From contig NZ_CP197471.1 in assembly GCF_052180215.1 (NCBI RefSeq), positions 3,630,001 through 3,694,000 on the forward strand: 64,000 nucleotides of DNA, in the 5' to 3' direction. Every line of letters starts with the position of its first letter. The stretch's first letter is position 1. A program made the translations under genes and the position numbers. Below, piece by piece: positions 8,673 to 17,067 of the stretch. Source of the stretch: Pseudoneobacillus sp052180215. GTDB taxonomy: Bacteria; Bacillota; Bacilli; Bacillales; Cytobacillaceae. The notes under the pieces were generated by a model. That model searched no databases and was not told the DNA's origin. It saw only the letters and a program-made list of their open reading frames with translations.

Positions 8673-8862
8673 GAACTCCAGTTTGTCCAATAGACGGGTT
8701 CTATTGGACATTTGCTGGCTCCTGGTTCTCCACTTTGTCCGATAGACAGGTTCTATTGGACATTTGCTGGCTCCTGGTTCTCCACTTTGTCCGATAGACG
8801 GGTTCTATTGGACATTTGCTGGCTCCTGGTACTCCACTTTGTCCGATAGACAGGTTCTATTT
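8673..8862. repeat. 52-bp hairpin array A, right part (four units)
   Basis: Units begin at 8676, 8728, 8780 and 8832, again exactly 52 bases apart, with cores at 8684, 8736, 8788 and 8840. The last core stops after its loop and left part of the closing stem (CTATTTTTC), so the array ends with a truncated unit. With the left part this makes nine units before the IS inserted. The array lies between yutE and the regulator gene. Confidence 0.92.
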
Positions 8863-8932
8863 TTCACATGTCAAACAACTACCGGCTCCAATCAACATTT
8901 TCCAAAAATGCCAAAAGTCTTTAACAACGCCA

Positions 8933-8973
8933 TAAAAAAAAGCCTATAGAGATTTTCATCCCTATAGGCTTTT
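8933..8973 (-). terminator. terminator of yutE
   Basis: The stem AAGCCTATAG / CTATAGGCTT with a 12-base loop is followed on the minus strand by a run of eight T. Confidence 0.88.
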
Positions 8974-8978
8974 ACACA

Positions 8979-9419
8979 TTAATCATTTTTAAAGGCTGAT
9001 ACTGGCCCTAATTCACTTTTTAGATAATTCCTGATACTTTGCGGAAAACTGGTAAAAGCATGCAGATGATCTTCAAATGCTTTTTTTATCTCTTCATGAT
9101 TAATCTCAAGGTATTGTTGGACAAGATTTTTTCTAAATAAGATAATCTTTTTTAGACTATCCCCCATGTCATTTGACACAACCTTTTCATCCATTAAGAT
9201 ATCGACAATATCTTCATAGCTCCCAGGATCTCGCATGATAAAACCATCTATCATGGCATTACCGACATCAAGAATAGATTCTACTGCTGTATGAACAATT
9301 CTCTCAAGAGCCAATAATTCAATAGGAGATTTCCATTCTTGCACCGACTGAAATAATTGTAATTTTTCTTCTAGGTATTGCAATGTATTTTCAATTTTTT
9401 GCTGATCGACGAAATACAT
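8979..9419 (-). CDS. yutE: DUF86 (HepT-like) protein YutE
   Basis: A 146-residue all-helical DUF86 protein. The start MYFVDQQKI matches the YutE N terminus, and the ATG at 9419 lies six bases after GAGGTG. HepT toxins carry R-x4-H-x-Y; here the segment is RKNLVQQY, so the histidine is glutamine. No MNT-type nucleotidyltransferase partner lies next to it. This suggests a housekeeping relative without the toxin chemistry, but its function is unknown. Confidence 0.82.
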   Translation of the reverse strand: MYFVDQQKIENTLQYLEEKLQLFQSVQEWKSPIELLALERIVHTAVESILDVGNAMIDGFIMRDPGSYEDIVDILMDEKVVSNDMGDSLKKIILFRKNLVQQYLEINHEEIKKAFEDHLHAFTSFPQSIRNYLKSELGPVSAFKND

Positions 9420-9481
9420 CTTCTTCACCTCATTTTGATTACACCATAGCTTGTCTGTTTTTTCAAAGTATTATTAGCACT

Positions 9482-10786
9482 TTAAGAGGATGCAGCACTT
9501 GCTTGTAATGCCTTTGGCCTTGCATAGAAAAAACCTTGTGCTAAATCTACTTTATTCCTTGAAAGGACTAAAGCCTCTTCAGCATTTTCTATACCTTCTG
9601 CCACAACTAGTGACCCTGTTTCCTTTGCGACTAATAATAATCCTTTTAACATCGATTCTTTAACAGAATTCTTATCAATATTCTGTATAACCGAACGGTC
9701 AATTTTTATAATATCTGGCATGACTTCACTGATTGTATTAAGACTAGCATATCCTGAGCCTGTATCATCAACTGCAATTCGGAAACCCATTGTACGAAGA
9801 ATTTTAATGTTATAAACAAAATCCTTTATTTCTTCGATGGAATCACGTTCCGTAATCTCGATGGTGATTTGACTAGGAGAAATGCTTTTAAACTTTGTTA
9901 ATAATTTCTTTACATCTCTAACAAATCGGCTATTTCCTAATGTTAAAGGCGTAAAATTAATAAAAAAGTCATGATAACTTCCTGATGCCTTAATTTGCTC
10001 TAATGTCTTTTCTAGAACAATCATTTCGAGCTCATATAACAGACCTGTTTGTCTAGCGACAGAAAATAATTGCAATGGACTTTCTAATACAGTCCCGCTT
10101 GGGCCTCGTGTTAACATTTCCCACGCTTTAATTTCACTCGTTTCCAAATCAATAATGGGTTGAGCTAATAATTTAATATCTTTTTGAGAGACAATTTTAC
10201 TAATATTAAAAAACATTTCATTAAACTCGGATTGTACTTTTTTTTCAGCCATAGCCACTGCTTGTTGATGGGCTTTACATATAGCTTCTTGAACAGAATA
10301 ATGTTTCTTTTCAACAAACATATAGCCTGTTTCAAATTGTGTCTGTACAGTAGGATATTCAATATTAATGTTTTTCTCCACTTCGAAAGAAATCTTCTTC
10401 ATGATGGTATCGATTTCTGCCAAACAATCTCTTTTTTGATTGATACGAACGTAAAGAGATAACCCATCACTATAAAAATCATGCAAAGCAATAATTTCTT
10501 TTTTCTCAAAATGTTGATCCACAATCACTCTAAAATAATTTTTTAATCTTTGTGTGAAATTTTTATAATGAATTGGTCCTAATTGTTCATGGATGTCATG
10601 CAAATTTTTAATATTAAATACGATTACTGCCACTTCAAATCCGTCTTTAAAGGCATGTTTAATCCCTTGAGCAATAGGGTCCCTTAAGATAAACTGTGGT
10701 GGGAAATAGCGCATGCTTGTTTGTGGGAGAAAAATTTTCGCCCATTTAAGCAAACGCTTAAATTTTTCAACGTATAGACGGACCAT
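9482..10786 (-). CDS. EAL-domain protein with degenerate GGDEF domain (candidate c-di-GMP phosphodiesterase)
   Basis: About 434 residues. Residues 35-190 resemble a GGDEF fold, but the signature is replaced by a YSDGL segment, so cyclase activity is unlikely. The EAL domain (about 195-430) keeps the metal and catalytic segments FINFTP, EITERDS, VDDTGSGYAS, IIKID and AEGIE. The name-giving motif reads EML instead of EAL, which keeps the glutamate. It has no transmembrane segment and is probably cytoplasmic. The ATG at 10786 is nine bases after GAGAGGA; the ATG at 10795 is too close to it. It is an insertion relative to the B. subtilis yutE-yutD order. Confidence 0.85.
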   Translation of the reverse strand: MVRLYVEKFKRLLKWAKIFLPQTSMRYFPPQFILRDPIAQGIKHAFKDGFEVAVIVFNIKNLHDIHEQLGPIHYKNFTQRLKNYFRVIVDQHFEKKEIIALHDFYSDGLSLYVRINQKRDCLAEIDTIMKKISFEVEKNINIEYPTVQTQFETGYMFVEKKHYSVQEAICKAHQQAVAMAEKKVQSEFNEMFFNISKIVSQKDIKLLAQPIIDLETSEIKAWEMLTRGPSGTVLESPLQLFSVARQTGLLYELEMIVLEKTLEQIKASGSYHDFFINFTPLTLGNSRFVRDVKKLLTKFKSISPSQITIEITERDSIEEIKDFVYNIKILRTMGFRIAVDDTGSGYASLNTISEVMPDIIKIDRSVIQNIDKNSVKESMLKGLLLVAKETGSLVVAEGIENAEEALVLSRNKVDLAQGFFYARPKALQASAASS

Positions 10787-11032
10787 TAGTTTCATTCCTC
10801 TCAGAAGTGAACGTTAAAATATTACCTATATTGTATCATATTTTGTAGAATTACGTATTTTTTCCTGTAGAAAAAATGACATAATTATGATACTCTTTCC
10901 ATTCTTCTACAAATCTAAACAATTGTTATCGTATTATAACCTAAAATAACATGGAATAGTGGGTTTTTCTTGCTACTTATGATAAATTTAACCAAGTAGC
11001 ATTATTTCTGTACAAACAAGCGGAGGTATATC

Positions 11033-11299
11033 ATGAGTGAAAGAATTTTTTTATACGATGATAGAGAAGATACAAAGACTAGATTTGTCAGCTTTGTCGG
11101 AGAACATCAAAGATACGATTTAGCAATTACCTCAACACAGCGACATTATGGCAAGCAGCTAGTCCTAAATTTACAAGGAAACAAATACGCGATTCTTGGA
11201 GAAGACGATCTTAAAGAAGAGGGCTATCTAGAATATGCCTTTGATTTATCTGAAGAAGAAGCCGCAGAGTTAAGAGATTTTCTATACGAATGTATTTGA
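11033..11299 (+). CDS. small conserved cytosolic protein, DUF3055-type
   Basis: An 88-residue acidic protein starting MSERIFLYDD, with no membrane segment or cysteine cluster. It resembles the DUF3055 family of small Firmicutes proteins. The ATG follows AGCGGAGGTATATC, a strong ribosome site. A hairpin with a T-run follows the gene. Its function is unknown. Confidence 0.7.
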   Translation: MSERIFLYDDREDTKTRFVSFVGEHQRYDLAITSTQRHYGKQLVLNLQGNKYAILGEDDLKEEGYLEYAFDLSEEEAAELRDFLYECI

Positions 11300-11333
11300 T
11301 AAAATGTTTTCACGAGCTTCTGTTCATAATAAT

Positions 11334-11369
11334 AAAAAAGCTATTTTCTGATTTTGTCGAAGCTTTTTT
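11334..11369 (+). terminator. terminator after the DUF3055-type gene
   Basis: The stem AAAAAAGCT / AGCTTTTTT encloses an 18-base loop. It ends just before the ribosome site of the next gene, so some read-through is possible. Confidence 0.55.
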
Positions 11370-11384
11370 AACAGAGGTGAAAAC

Positions 11385-11681
11385 ATGAAGGATAAGGACA
11401 AAGAAGTTTACAGTGATTTTTCTAATGTTGAGGCTCAAAGAAACTTTTTAACAGTGAACCATATGCCAGAAGGACCTTATGGTGCTCCTGGTGGAGAAAC
11501 AGAGCCTGTCCAAAACAAACGAACTCCGTGGAAAGAAGGGCAAAGATTTTATAGTGCCTTTAACTATGAATTCAAAACTTTCCATGAAAATCTTCCAAGG
11601 CAAATGGAGGGGGCACACCCTACACATGATGACCCCAAAACGGGGAAGCAACCACCTTACGAAGATTATCTGGAACATTAA
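11385..11681 (+). CDS. small hydrophilic protein, DUF3905-like
   Basis: A 98-residue, proline- and glycine-rich protein without membrane segments. The ATG follows AGAGGTGAAAAC. Composition and the segments NHMPEGPYGAPGG and HPTHDDPKTG resemble a family restricted to spore-forming Bacillaceae (DUF3905 in my reading), but I am not certain of the family name. It ends at a strong terminator. No function can be proposed. Confidence 0.62.
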   Translation: MKDKDKEVYSDFSNVEAQRNFLTVNHMPEGPYGAPGGETEPVQNKRTPWKEGQRFYSAFNYEFKTFHENLPRQMEGAHPTHDDPKTGKQPPYEDYLEH

Positions 11682-11686
11682 TTTAT

Positions 11687-11736
11687 AAAAAGAGGGTGCC
11701 CTAAAAGTATAACTTTTAGAGGCACCCTCTTTTTAT
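11687..11736 (+). terminator. strong intrinsic terminator after the DUF3905-like gene
   Basis: The perfect outer stem AAAAAGAGGGTGCC / GGCACCCTCTTTTT is extended by an inner stem CTAAAAGT / ACTTTTAG, with a T-run on the plus strand. Confidence 0.93.
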
Positions 11737-11746
11737 ATAGTATTTT

Positions 11747-12036
11747 TGTCTTTCATCTTCTCGGGATGAAGGATATATTTTGGGGAAAACAGGATGATTT
11801 TTGTACTTCATAACCCCGATGAAGGACATTTCATGGAAAAACCGGTTGAGTTTTGTCCTTCATAACCCTGATGAAGGACATTTCATGGGAAAATCGGTTG
11901 AGTTTTGTCCTTCATATCCCCGATGAAGGACATTTCATGGAAAAACGGATGATTTTTGTCCTTCATAACACCGATGAAGGACATTTCCTAGGTAAACTAA
12001 ACGAATTTTGTCCTTCATAACCCAGTAAGGATTATC
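11747..12036. repeat. 52-bp hairpin array B (six units)
   Basis: Cores start at 11747, 11802, 11854, 11906, 11957 and 12009, so spacing is 51-52 bases apart from the degenerate first unit. The intact core is 27 bases, TGTCC-TTCAT-N7-ATGAA-GGACA; the loop is AACCCCG with variants. The spacer between GGACA and the next TGTCC is 25 bases or one fewer. The first and last units are decayed. The array fills the gap between two convergent genes. Its dimensions equal those of array A although the inner stem and the spacer differ. Confidence 0.9.
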
Positions 12037-12055
12037 AGCTGAATAAATCCGTTAA

Positions 12056-12331
12056 TTATTTATTTACCCGCTTAAGGACAAAATAAGCACAGCCAAAATT
12101 ACAATATTCGTAAAGATATTCGCTTAAGGTGCTTATTTTCGTATCAAATGTAGCTTTTTGATTTTGATCATCAAAAAAGCCTCTTAGTCGCAATTGGCCA
12201 TAACCCCAATCCCCAACTATATAATCATAACGAGTTAAAATATCACTATATCTGGCACGAAAGGCTTCTTCATTAAAACCATCTCGATGCTCTTTCACTA
12301 CTTCATACATTATATTATTAATTTGTATCAT
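12056..12331 (-). CDS. yutD: conserved protein YutD (DUF1027)
   Basis: A 91-residue protein with the DUF1027 signature YDYIVGDWGYGQLRLRGFF near residues 33-51. Two cysteines close to the C terminus (CNFGC) are noticeable. The ATG at 12331 lies seven bases after GAGGTG; an upstream in-frame extension has no ribosome site. It is divergent from the yutC-type lipoprotein gene. The molecular function is unknown. Confidence 0.85.
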   Translation of the reverse strand: MIQINNIMYEVVKEHRDGFNEEAFRARYSDILTRYDYIVGDWGYGQLRLRGFFDDQNQKATFDTKISTLSEYLYEYCNFGCAYFVLKRVNK

Positions 12332-12466
12332 CTTTACACACCTCACTATATACAAATTCCATTATTTATCTGTTCATACTTTTCTTCATTATAACTCATT
12401 CACCATGAATTACTAAGAGAAAAAGTAAAAATCATGGTCATTCTATAAATGAGGGGGTGTTGAAAA

Positions 12467-13132
12467 GTGAACAAGATGTTCATGACTTTAGGATTAAGCG
12501 GTTTATTAGCGTTAACTGGTTGTGGTGCAAACGAAATGGCTGGTCGTGATGATATATACGAAGAGAGTGGCAATACGATAAATGTAAATGATGAAAGAGC
12601 AGATATTTATAATGTAAAAAACACAAATAATAGCGGAGACTTTGGTTATGTTAGACATCAAAAGAGTCCAATAAATGGCCGAAATAATGGCGATCATTAT
12701 TTAGCGATTGACCGTGAAAAAGTGGCTGATAGTATTAGTAAATTAAGCACAGATATTCCGAATGTGCATGATGTTGCCACACTTGTAACAGACGAAGAAG
12801 TGTTAATTGCCTATAACACGGATAGTAAAGACCGCAATTTAACAGCAGACCAGGTAAAACGTACAGCTATGTCAGTTGTTCCAAGATTTTACCATGTGTA
12901 TGTGACCGATAACCCTAATTTAATCAAAAATGTTGAGAGCTACGCTACATTAGACTCAAATAGTCGAAATATCGATAGCATAGTTGATCAACTTATTGTT
13001 CAGATGCTTAAGTCTCCTCAAGGGCGACCGATGAGTGATTCCGAAAACGAAAACGGAGTTACCAAAGATGAAATGGATGACAAACCCGATCGAGGCTATA
13101 GCCCACATACAACAAAAATGCAAAATCGCTAA
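12467..13132 (+). CDS. yutC: YhcN/YlaJ-family sporulation lipoprotein (YutC-like)
   Basis: A 221-residue lipoprotein: hydrophobic signal peptide with lipobox LTGC, acylated cysteine at residue 19. The conserved part (about 75-190) contains DREKVADSISKL and the VVPRFYHVYVTDNP segment typical of YhcN/YlaJ proteins, which are found in forespore or spore membranes. The GTG at 12467 is seven bases after GAGGGGGTG; the ATG nine bases further is less well spaced. It occupies the yutC position next to yutD and lipA. Confidence 0.83.
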   Translation: MNKMFMTLGLSGLLALTGCGANEMAGRDDIYEESGNTINVNDERADIYNVKNTNNSGDFGYVRHQKSPINGRNNGDHYLAIDREKVADSISKLSTDIPNVHDVATLVTDEEVLIAYNTDSKDRNLTADQVKRTAMSVVPRFYHVYVTDNPNLIKNVESYATLDSNSRNIDSIVDQLIVQMLKSPQGRPMSDSENENGVTKDEMDDKPDRGYSPHTTKMQNR

Positions 13133-13149
13133 AAAAGGTCTATATATAT

Positions 13150-13183
13150 AAAAAGCGGAAGCCATTAAGCTTCCGCCTTTTTA
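13150..13183. terminator. bidirectional terminator between yutC and lipA
   Basis: The stem GCGGAAGC / GCTTCCGC is flanked by A5 and T5 between convergent genes. Confidence 0.88.
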
Positions 13184-14104
13184 TTATGCTTCTTTTACTT
13201 CCATCTCTGATAGTTCTTGCTTTTTCTTAGCAGCTGCATTCACTTGTTCGTCTGCATGGTAAGAGGAACGCACAAGTGGACCTGCTTCACAATGACTAAA
13301 GCCTTTTGTCATAGCGATATCTCTTAATTCTTTAAATTCATCCGGACTATAATATTTCTCTACTTTTAAGTGTTTTTTGGTTGGTTGCAGATATTGCCCA
13401 ATTGTTAGGATATCTACATGATTTGCACGCAAATCATCCATTGCTTGAATAATTTCTTCCTTTGTTTCGCCAAGACCAATCATAATGCTTGATTTAGTTG
13501 GAGTTTCAGGCAACATTTCTTTCGCTCGACGCAAAAATTCAAGGGAACGGTCATATTGAGCGCGCGCTCTAATTCTTGGAGTGAGTCTTCTTACCGTTTC
13601 AATATTATGATTTAAAATATCCGGTTTTGCTTCCATTAAGGTTCTTAAGTTTTCTTCTACTCCACCCATATCGGATGGTAAAACCTCGATGGACGTGAAT
13701 GGATTTTTTCTTCTGACTGCTCGTACGGTTTCCGCAAAAACAGCAGCTCCTCCATCTTTTAAATCGTCCCTTGCTACTGCTGTAATAACGACATGTTTTA
13801 GGTTCATGTGGAAAACGGATTCTGCCACACGCTCGGGCTCTTTTAAGTCCAGTTCGGTTGGTAATCCAGTTTTTACCGCACAAAAACGGCACGCACGCGT
13901 ACAAACATCTCCTAAAATCATAAAGGTGGCAGTTCTACGGACAGCCCAGCACTCATGGATATTAGGACACTTTGCTTCTTCACAAACCGTATGAAGGTTT
14001 TTTTCCCTCATCATCTTCTTCAAGCCGGTGTAATTTTCATTGGTATTTAACTTTATTTTTAACCATTCAGGTTTTCTTAAGTGCTCGCTCTTACTCAAAA
14101 TCAT
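13184..14104 (-). CDS. lipA: lipoyl synthase
   Basis: A 306-residue radical-SAM enzyme that inserts two sulfurs into octanoyl groups on lipoyl domains. The auxiliary cluster ligands are C41, C46 and C52 (CEEAKCPNIHEC) and the radical-SAM ligands C68, C72 and C75 (CTRACRFC). The C-terminal RSSYHADEQ segment is conserved. The ATG at 14104 follows AAGGGGTGGG; a TTG two codons later is a possible alternative. It depends on iron-sulfur supply (suf operon here), and GcvH, also in this window, is one of its substrates. Confidence 0.96.
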   Translation of the reverse strand: MILSKSEHLRKPEWLKIKLNTNENYTGLKKMMREKNLHTVCEEAKCPNIHECWAVRRTATFMILGDVCTRACRFCAVKTGLPTELDLKEPERVAESVFHMNLKHVVITAVARDDLKDGGAAVFAETVRAVRRKNPFTSIEVLPSDMGGVEENLRTLMEAKPDILNHNIETVRRLTPRIRARAQYDRSLEFLRRAKEMLPETPTKSSIMIGLGETKEEIIQAMDDLRANHVDILTIGQYLQPTKKHLKVEKYYSPDEFKELRDIAMTKGFSHCEAGPLVRSSYHADEQVNAAAKKKQELSEMEVKEA

Positions 14105-14269
14105 CCCACCCCTTAATAATAAAAAGTGATTCCTTCTTATGCCACTTTATCATACTAAAAATAGATGAACAAGCTAGAGAAATTTTCATTTTCCAATATT
14201 TAAAGAACATTTTATGACTAAATAAATGCAGAATATAGTTATACATGACTTTCGGAAGGGAGGATTAAA

Positions 14270-15265
14270 ATGAAGAACGTTATTGTATTATTTCTCTCAT
14301 TTTTTCTTGTCTGTTCACTTTCTCCGTCTAAAATAAAAGCAGAGGAAGAAAAGGATATTTACACAGAAAGATTACAGCTATATAAAAAAGTAGAAGCTGT
14401 GACACAAATCCCATGGTATTATTTTGCCGCAATCGATCAATATGAGCGAAATATACGTCAAGTTCGAAGGGACTTACCAAAACCAACGGGATTAATTGGG
14501 ATTTATTTTCAGCCTGAACAATGGTCTGGATTATTGAATCCAAACCCTAGAGATGAAAATCCTAGTTCCATTCAATTTTTCGATGGAATTGGCTTTGATG
14601 GTGATGGAGATGGTAAGGCGAGTCTATCCAATGATGAGGATGTTCTCCACGCTTTTGCTAATTATCTCCTTTCTTATGGAATTGACCATGACAACATAAA
14701 AATTGGATTATGGAACTATTATAAGCGTGATAAAACAGTAGGAATTATTGTCGGAAAAGCCCAAATATATAAGCATTTAGGGCGTTTAGACTTAGATGCT
14801 CATTCTTTTCCTGTCCCACTAAGAAGTAACCATAGTTATAAAAATACATGGGGTGACGCTAGAGGTTGGGGTGGCAGACGAATTCATGAAGGGACAGATA
14901 TTTTTGCCGATTACGGAGTTCCTGTACGCGCAACGAGCTATGGAATCGTCGAAATGAAAGGATGGAACCGTTATGGTGGATGGAGAATTGGTATTAGAGA
15001 TATTAATAATACTTACCACTATTTTGCCCATCTAAGTGGATTTGCGAAGGACTTAAAAGTTGGTCAAATAGTTGAACCGGGTATGCTGATTGGTGGGGTT
15101 GGCAGCTCCGGTTATGGACCACCAGGAACATCTGGAAAATTCCCCCCGCATCTTCATTATGGAATGTATAAAGATAATGGTTATACAGAATGGTCATACG
15201 ATCCGTATCCACATTTAAGACTTTGGGAAAGACAAGAAAGAATACGGAATCGACAAAAGCGGTAG
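14270..15265 (+). CDS. lytH: sporulation M23 peptidase LytH
   Basis: A 331-residue secreted peptidoglycan hydrolase related to B. subtilis LytH, which trims cortex stem peptides to single L-alanine. The signal peptide covers about residues 1-24. A middle domain holds an Asp-rich loop (DGDGDGK, 110-116) resembling an EF-hand-type calcium loop. The LytM/M23 domain has zinc ligands H206 and D210 (HEGTD) and the HLHYG motif near 297. The ATG follows GGAAGGGAGG. The stop codon TAG lies within the left arm of the R1 repeat that follows. Confidence 0.88.
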   Translation: MKNVIVLFLSFFLVCSLSPSKIKAEEEKDIYTERLQLYKKVEAVTQIPWYYFAAIDQYERNIRQVRRDLPKPTGLIGIYFQPEQWSGLLNPNPRDENPSSIQFFDGIGFDGDGDGKASLSNDEDVLHAFANYLLSYGIDHDNIKIGLWNYYKRDKTVGIIVGKAQIYKHLGRLDLDAHSFPVPLRSNHSYKNTWGDARGWGGRRIHEGTDIFADYGVPVRATSYGIVEMKGWNRYGGWRIGIRDINNTYHYFAHLSGFAKDLKVGQIVEPGMLIGGVGSSGYGPPGTSGKFPPHLHYGMYKDNGYTEWSYDPYPHLRLWERQERIRNRQKR

Positions 15266-15400
15266 CGCCTTGTTAGCCCCGACAAGCAAAGGTTCTCTAA
15301 CCCAAGAAGTCGTTTTTTGACTTCATGGGTTAGAGGTTATTTGACCAAGGAAGAAGTGACTTTTCTTCTTCCATCGAGGGGCTAGGCGCTAGAGCTAGAT
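15255..15400. repeat. R1 palindromic repeat, long form, copy 2
   Basis: Outer arms GCGCCTTGTTAGCCCC and GGGGCTAGGCGCT; inner hairpin CTCTAACCCAAGAAGTC / GACTTCATGGGTTAGAG; second hairpin GGAAGAAG / CTTCTTCC. It begins inside the last codons of lytH and supplies the stop codon. Compared with the copy at 4473, the inner stem has changed on both arms. Confidence 0.85.
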
Positions 15401-15403
15401 GAG

Positions 15404-15447
15404 AAAAAAATAGAGAGTGGACTTTTAGTCCTCCCTCTATTTTTTCG
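15404..15447. terminator. terminator between lytH and the NSS small-subunit gene
   Basis: The stem AAAAAATAGAG / CTCTATTTTTT with an interrupted centre suits both strands. Confidence 0.75.
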
Positions 15448-15449
15448 AT

Positions 15450-15551
15450 TTATTTTTTACTCTTTACTACTGCATTGGTTACACTAACTGCGAGGCCACC
15501 CCATATAATGACTATCCCAACAATCATCATTGTAATTGCACTTGCTGACAT
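15450..15551 (-). CDS. MetS-type small subunit of the NSS transporter (33 residues)
   Basis: A 33-residue protein starting MSASAITMMI, essentially one hydrophobic helix (residues 5-28) ending in KSKK. It starts two bases after the stop codon of the NSS symporter gene and has a strong AAGGAGG ribosome site that lies within the symporter's last codons. Small single-helix partners of this kind are described as MetS in the Corynebacterium glutamicum MetPS methionine/alanine importer. The assignment rests on size, topology and position. Confidence 0.8.
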   Translation of the reverse strand: MSASAITMMIVGIVIIWGGLAVSVTNAVVKSKK

Positions 15552-15552
15552 A

Positions 15553-17067
15553 TTAAGAGACCTCCTTTTCTTGTTCACTAGGAACAGTTAATGCATTTTT
15601 ATCCCATTTGAATAACATAAATAGGATACCTACAACTAATGCTCCTGCAGCTACCAACCAGCCTGAACTAATAACAAAGCCTGTTGGGTAACCCCCATAA
15701 TTTTCTTTTATGTTTGTAATAAAGTTTTGAATCATCATATAACCAAGAACGATTGGTGTGATAATACTTAAGCATATTCTCCACCAAGAACCAAGTCTTA
15801 CGTCAGAAACGCTATTAGCATGTGCTTGAAGATTTTTAAGTTCTTTCACAACCCAAGCTACTAATACTACTTCTACAAATCCAGCTACTACGATACCAAA
15901 TTGATTAATGAAATTATCAGCTGCATCTAGGAAATATAGACCGCCATTTGTGGCAAATAAAATCGAAAGAAGTGCTGAAATTCCTCCACCAAAAGCTACT
16001 GCTTTATTACGGGATACTTTGAATTTATCTTGAACCCCAGCGATATAGGTTTCTACAATCGAAATTAAAGACGTTAACCCAGCTAGAGATAAGCATAAGA
16101 AGAATGCTACTCCGAAAAATTCATTAAATGCTGGGAATTCATTAATTATTTGTGGGAATACAACGAATGCTAACCCTACACCAGCAGATACAACTTCACT
16201 AACAGGTACACCTTGCTGTGCAGCCATAAATCCTAAAGCTGAGAAAACACCAATACCAGCTAATAATTCAAAACCAGAATTTGCGAAACCGGTAATAAAA
16301 GCACTGTTTGTAAGGTCTGTTTTCTTTGGTAAATAACTAGAATAAGTAATCATAATAGCAAAACCGATCGATAAACTAAAGAAAATCTGACCATAAGCAG
16401 CAACCCAAACTTTTGGACTAGCAATTTTGCTCCAGTCTGGTTTAAAGAAAGCATCTAACCCTTGTGCTGCACCATCTAAAGTTAAGGCGCGAACAACGAT
16501 AATTAAGAATAACACGACAAGTGTAGGAATCATTACTTTATTCGCTAGTTCAATTCCTTTTTTAACACCTTTAAATAAAACACCTAATGTAACAATCCAA
16601 ACTAATACTAACGGAATAAATACTCCAGGTACTACTCCACCAATTTGTCCTGGCTTTTCAGCAAGGTGTAAAAAATCTCCAAAAAGGAAATCACCTGGTT
16701 CTTTCCCCCAAGCTAGGCTTAAAGAGAATTTAGAATAAGAGAAGGCCCATGCAATAATAACAGCATAATACGTTGAAATCACGAAAGATATAGCTAATTG
16801 CCACCAACCAAGCCATTCAGACTTTTTGCTAAGGCGAGCTATGGATAGTGGAGCAGATCCTTTATATTTGTGACCTAAAGTGAATTCAAGAATTAGTAGT
16901 GGAATACCTGCTGTAAGTAGTGCAAATAAATACGGTAAGAAGAATGCTCCTCCTCCATTTTCATAGGCAACAGCTGGGAAACGCCAAATGTTTCCTAGTC
17001 CAACTGCTGAACCCACTGCCGCTAAGATAAAGCCAGCTCTCGTTCCCCATTGTGGACGATTTTCCAT
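15553..17067 (-). CDS. sodium-dependent amino-acid symporter, NSS family (MetP-like)
   Basis: A 504-residue membrane protein with about twelve hydrophobic segments. The NSS signature GLGNIWRFPAVAYENGGG in TM1 (residues 23-40) forms part of the sodium and substrate site. The TM6 and TM8 regions are conserved. The last segments are those of 12-TM members. Being followed by a MetS-type small subunit gene suggests methionine or alanine import. The ATG at 17067 follows a short G-run (GGGGG). Confidence 0.88.
   Translation of the reverse strand: MENRPQWGTRAGFILAAVGSAVGLGNIWRFPAVAYENGGGAFFLPYLFALLTAGIPLLILEFTLGHKYKGSAPLSIARLSKKSEWLGWWQLAISFVISTYYAVIIAWAFSYSKFSLSLAWGKEPGDFLFGDFLHLAEKPGQIGGVVPGVFIPLVLVWIVTLGVLFKGVKKGIELANKVMIPTLVVLFLIIVVRALTLDGAAQGLDAFFKPDWSKIASPKVWVAAYGQIFFSLSIGFAIMITYSSYLPKKTDLTNSAFITGFANSGFELLAGIGVFSALGFMAAQQGVPVSEVVSAGVGLAFVVFPQIINEFPAFNEFFGVAFFLCLSLAGLTSLISIVETYIAGVQDKFKVSRNKAVAFGGGISALLSILFATNGGLYFLDAADNFINQFGIVVAGFVEVVLVAWVVKELKNLQAHANSVSDVRLGSWWRICLSIITPIVLGYMMIQNFITNIKENYGGYPTGFVISSGWLVAAGALVVGILFMLFKWDKNALTVPSEQEKEVS

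Noticed and set aside
6224..8862. CRISPR-like array
   Set aside because: Repeats are contiguous with near-constant spacers, spacer variation is minor and no cas genes are present.
8979..9428. HepT/MNT toxin-antitoxin module
   Set aside because: The catalytic histidine is missing and no nucleotidyltransferase gene is adjacent.
9482..10786. Active diguanylate cyclase
   Set aside because: The GGDEF signature is absent in the N-terminal domain; only the EAL part keeps catalytic residues.
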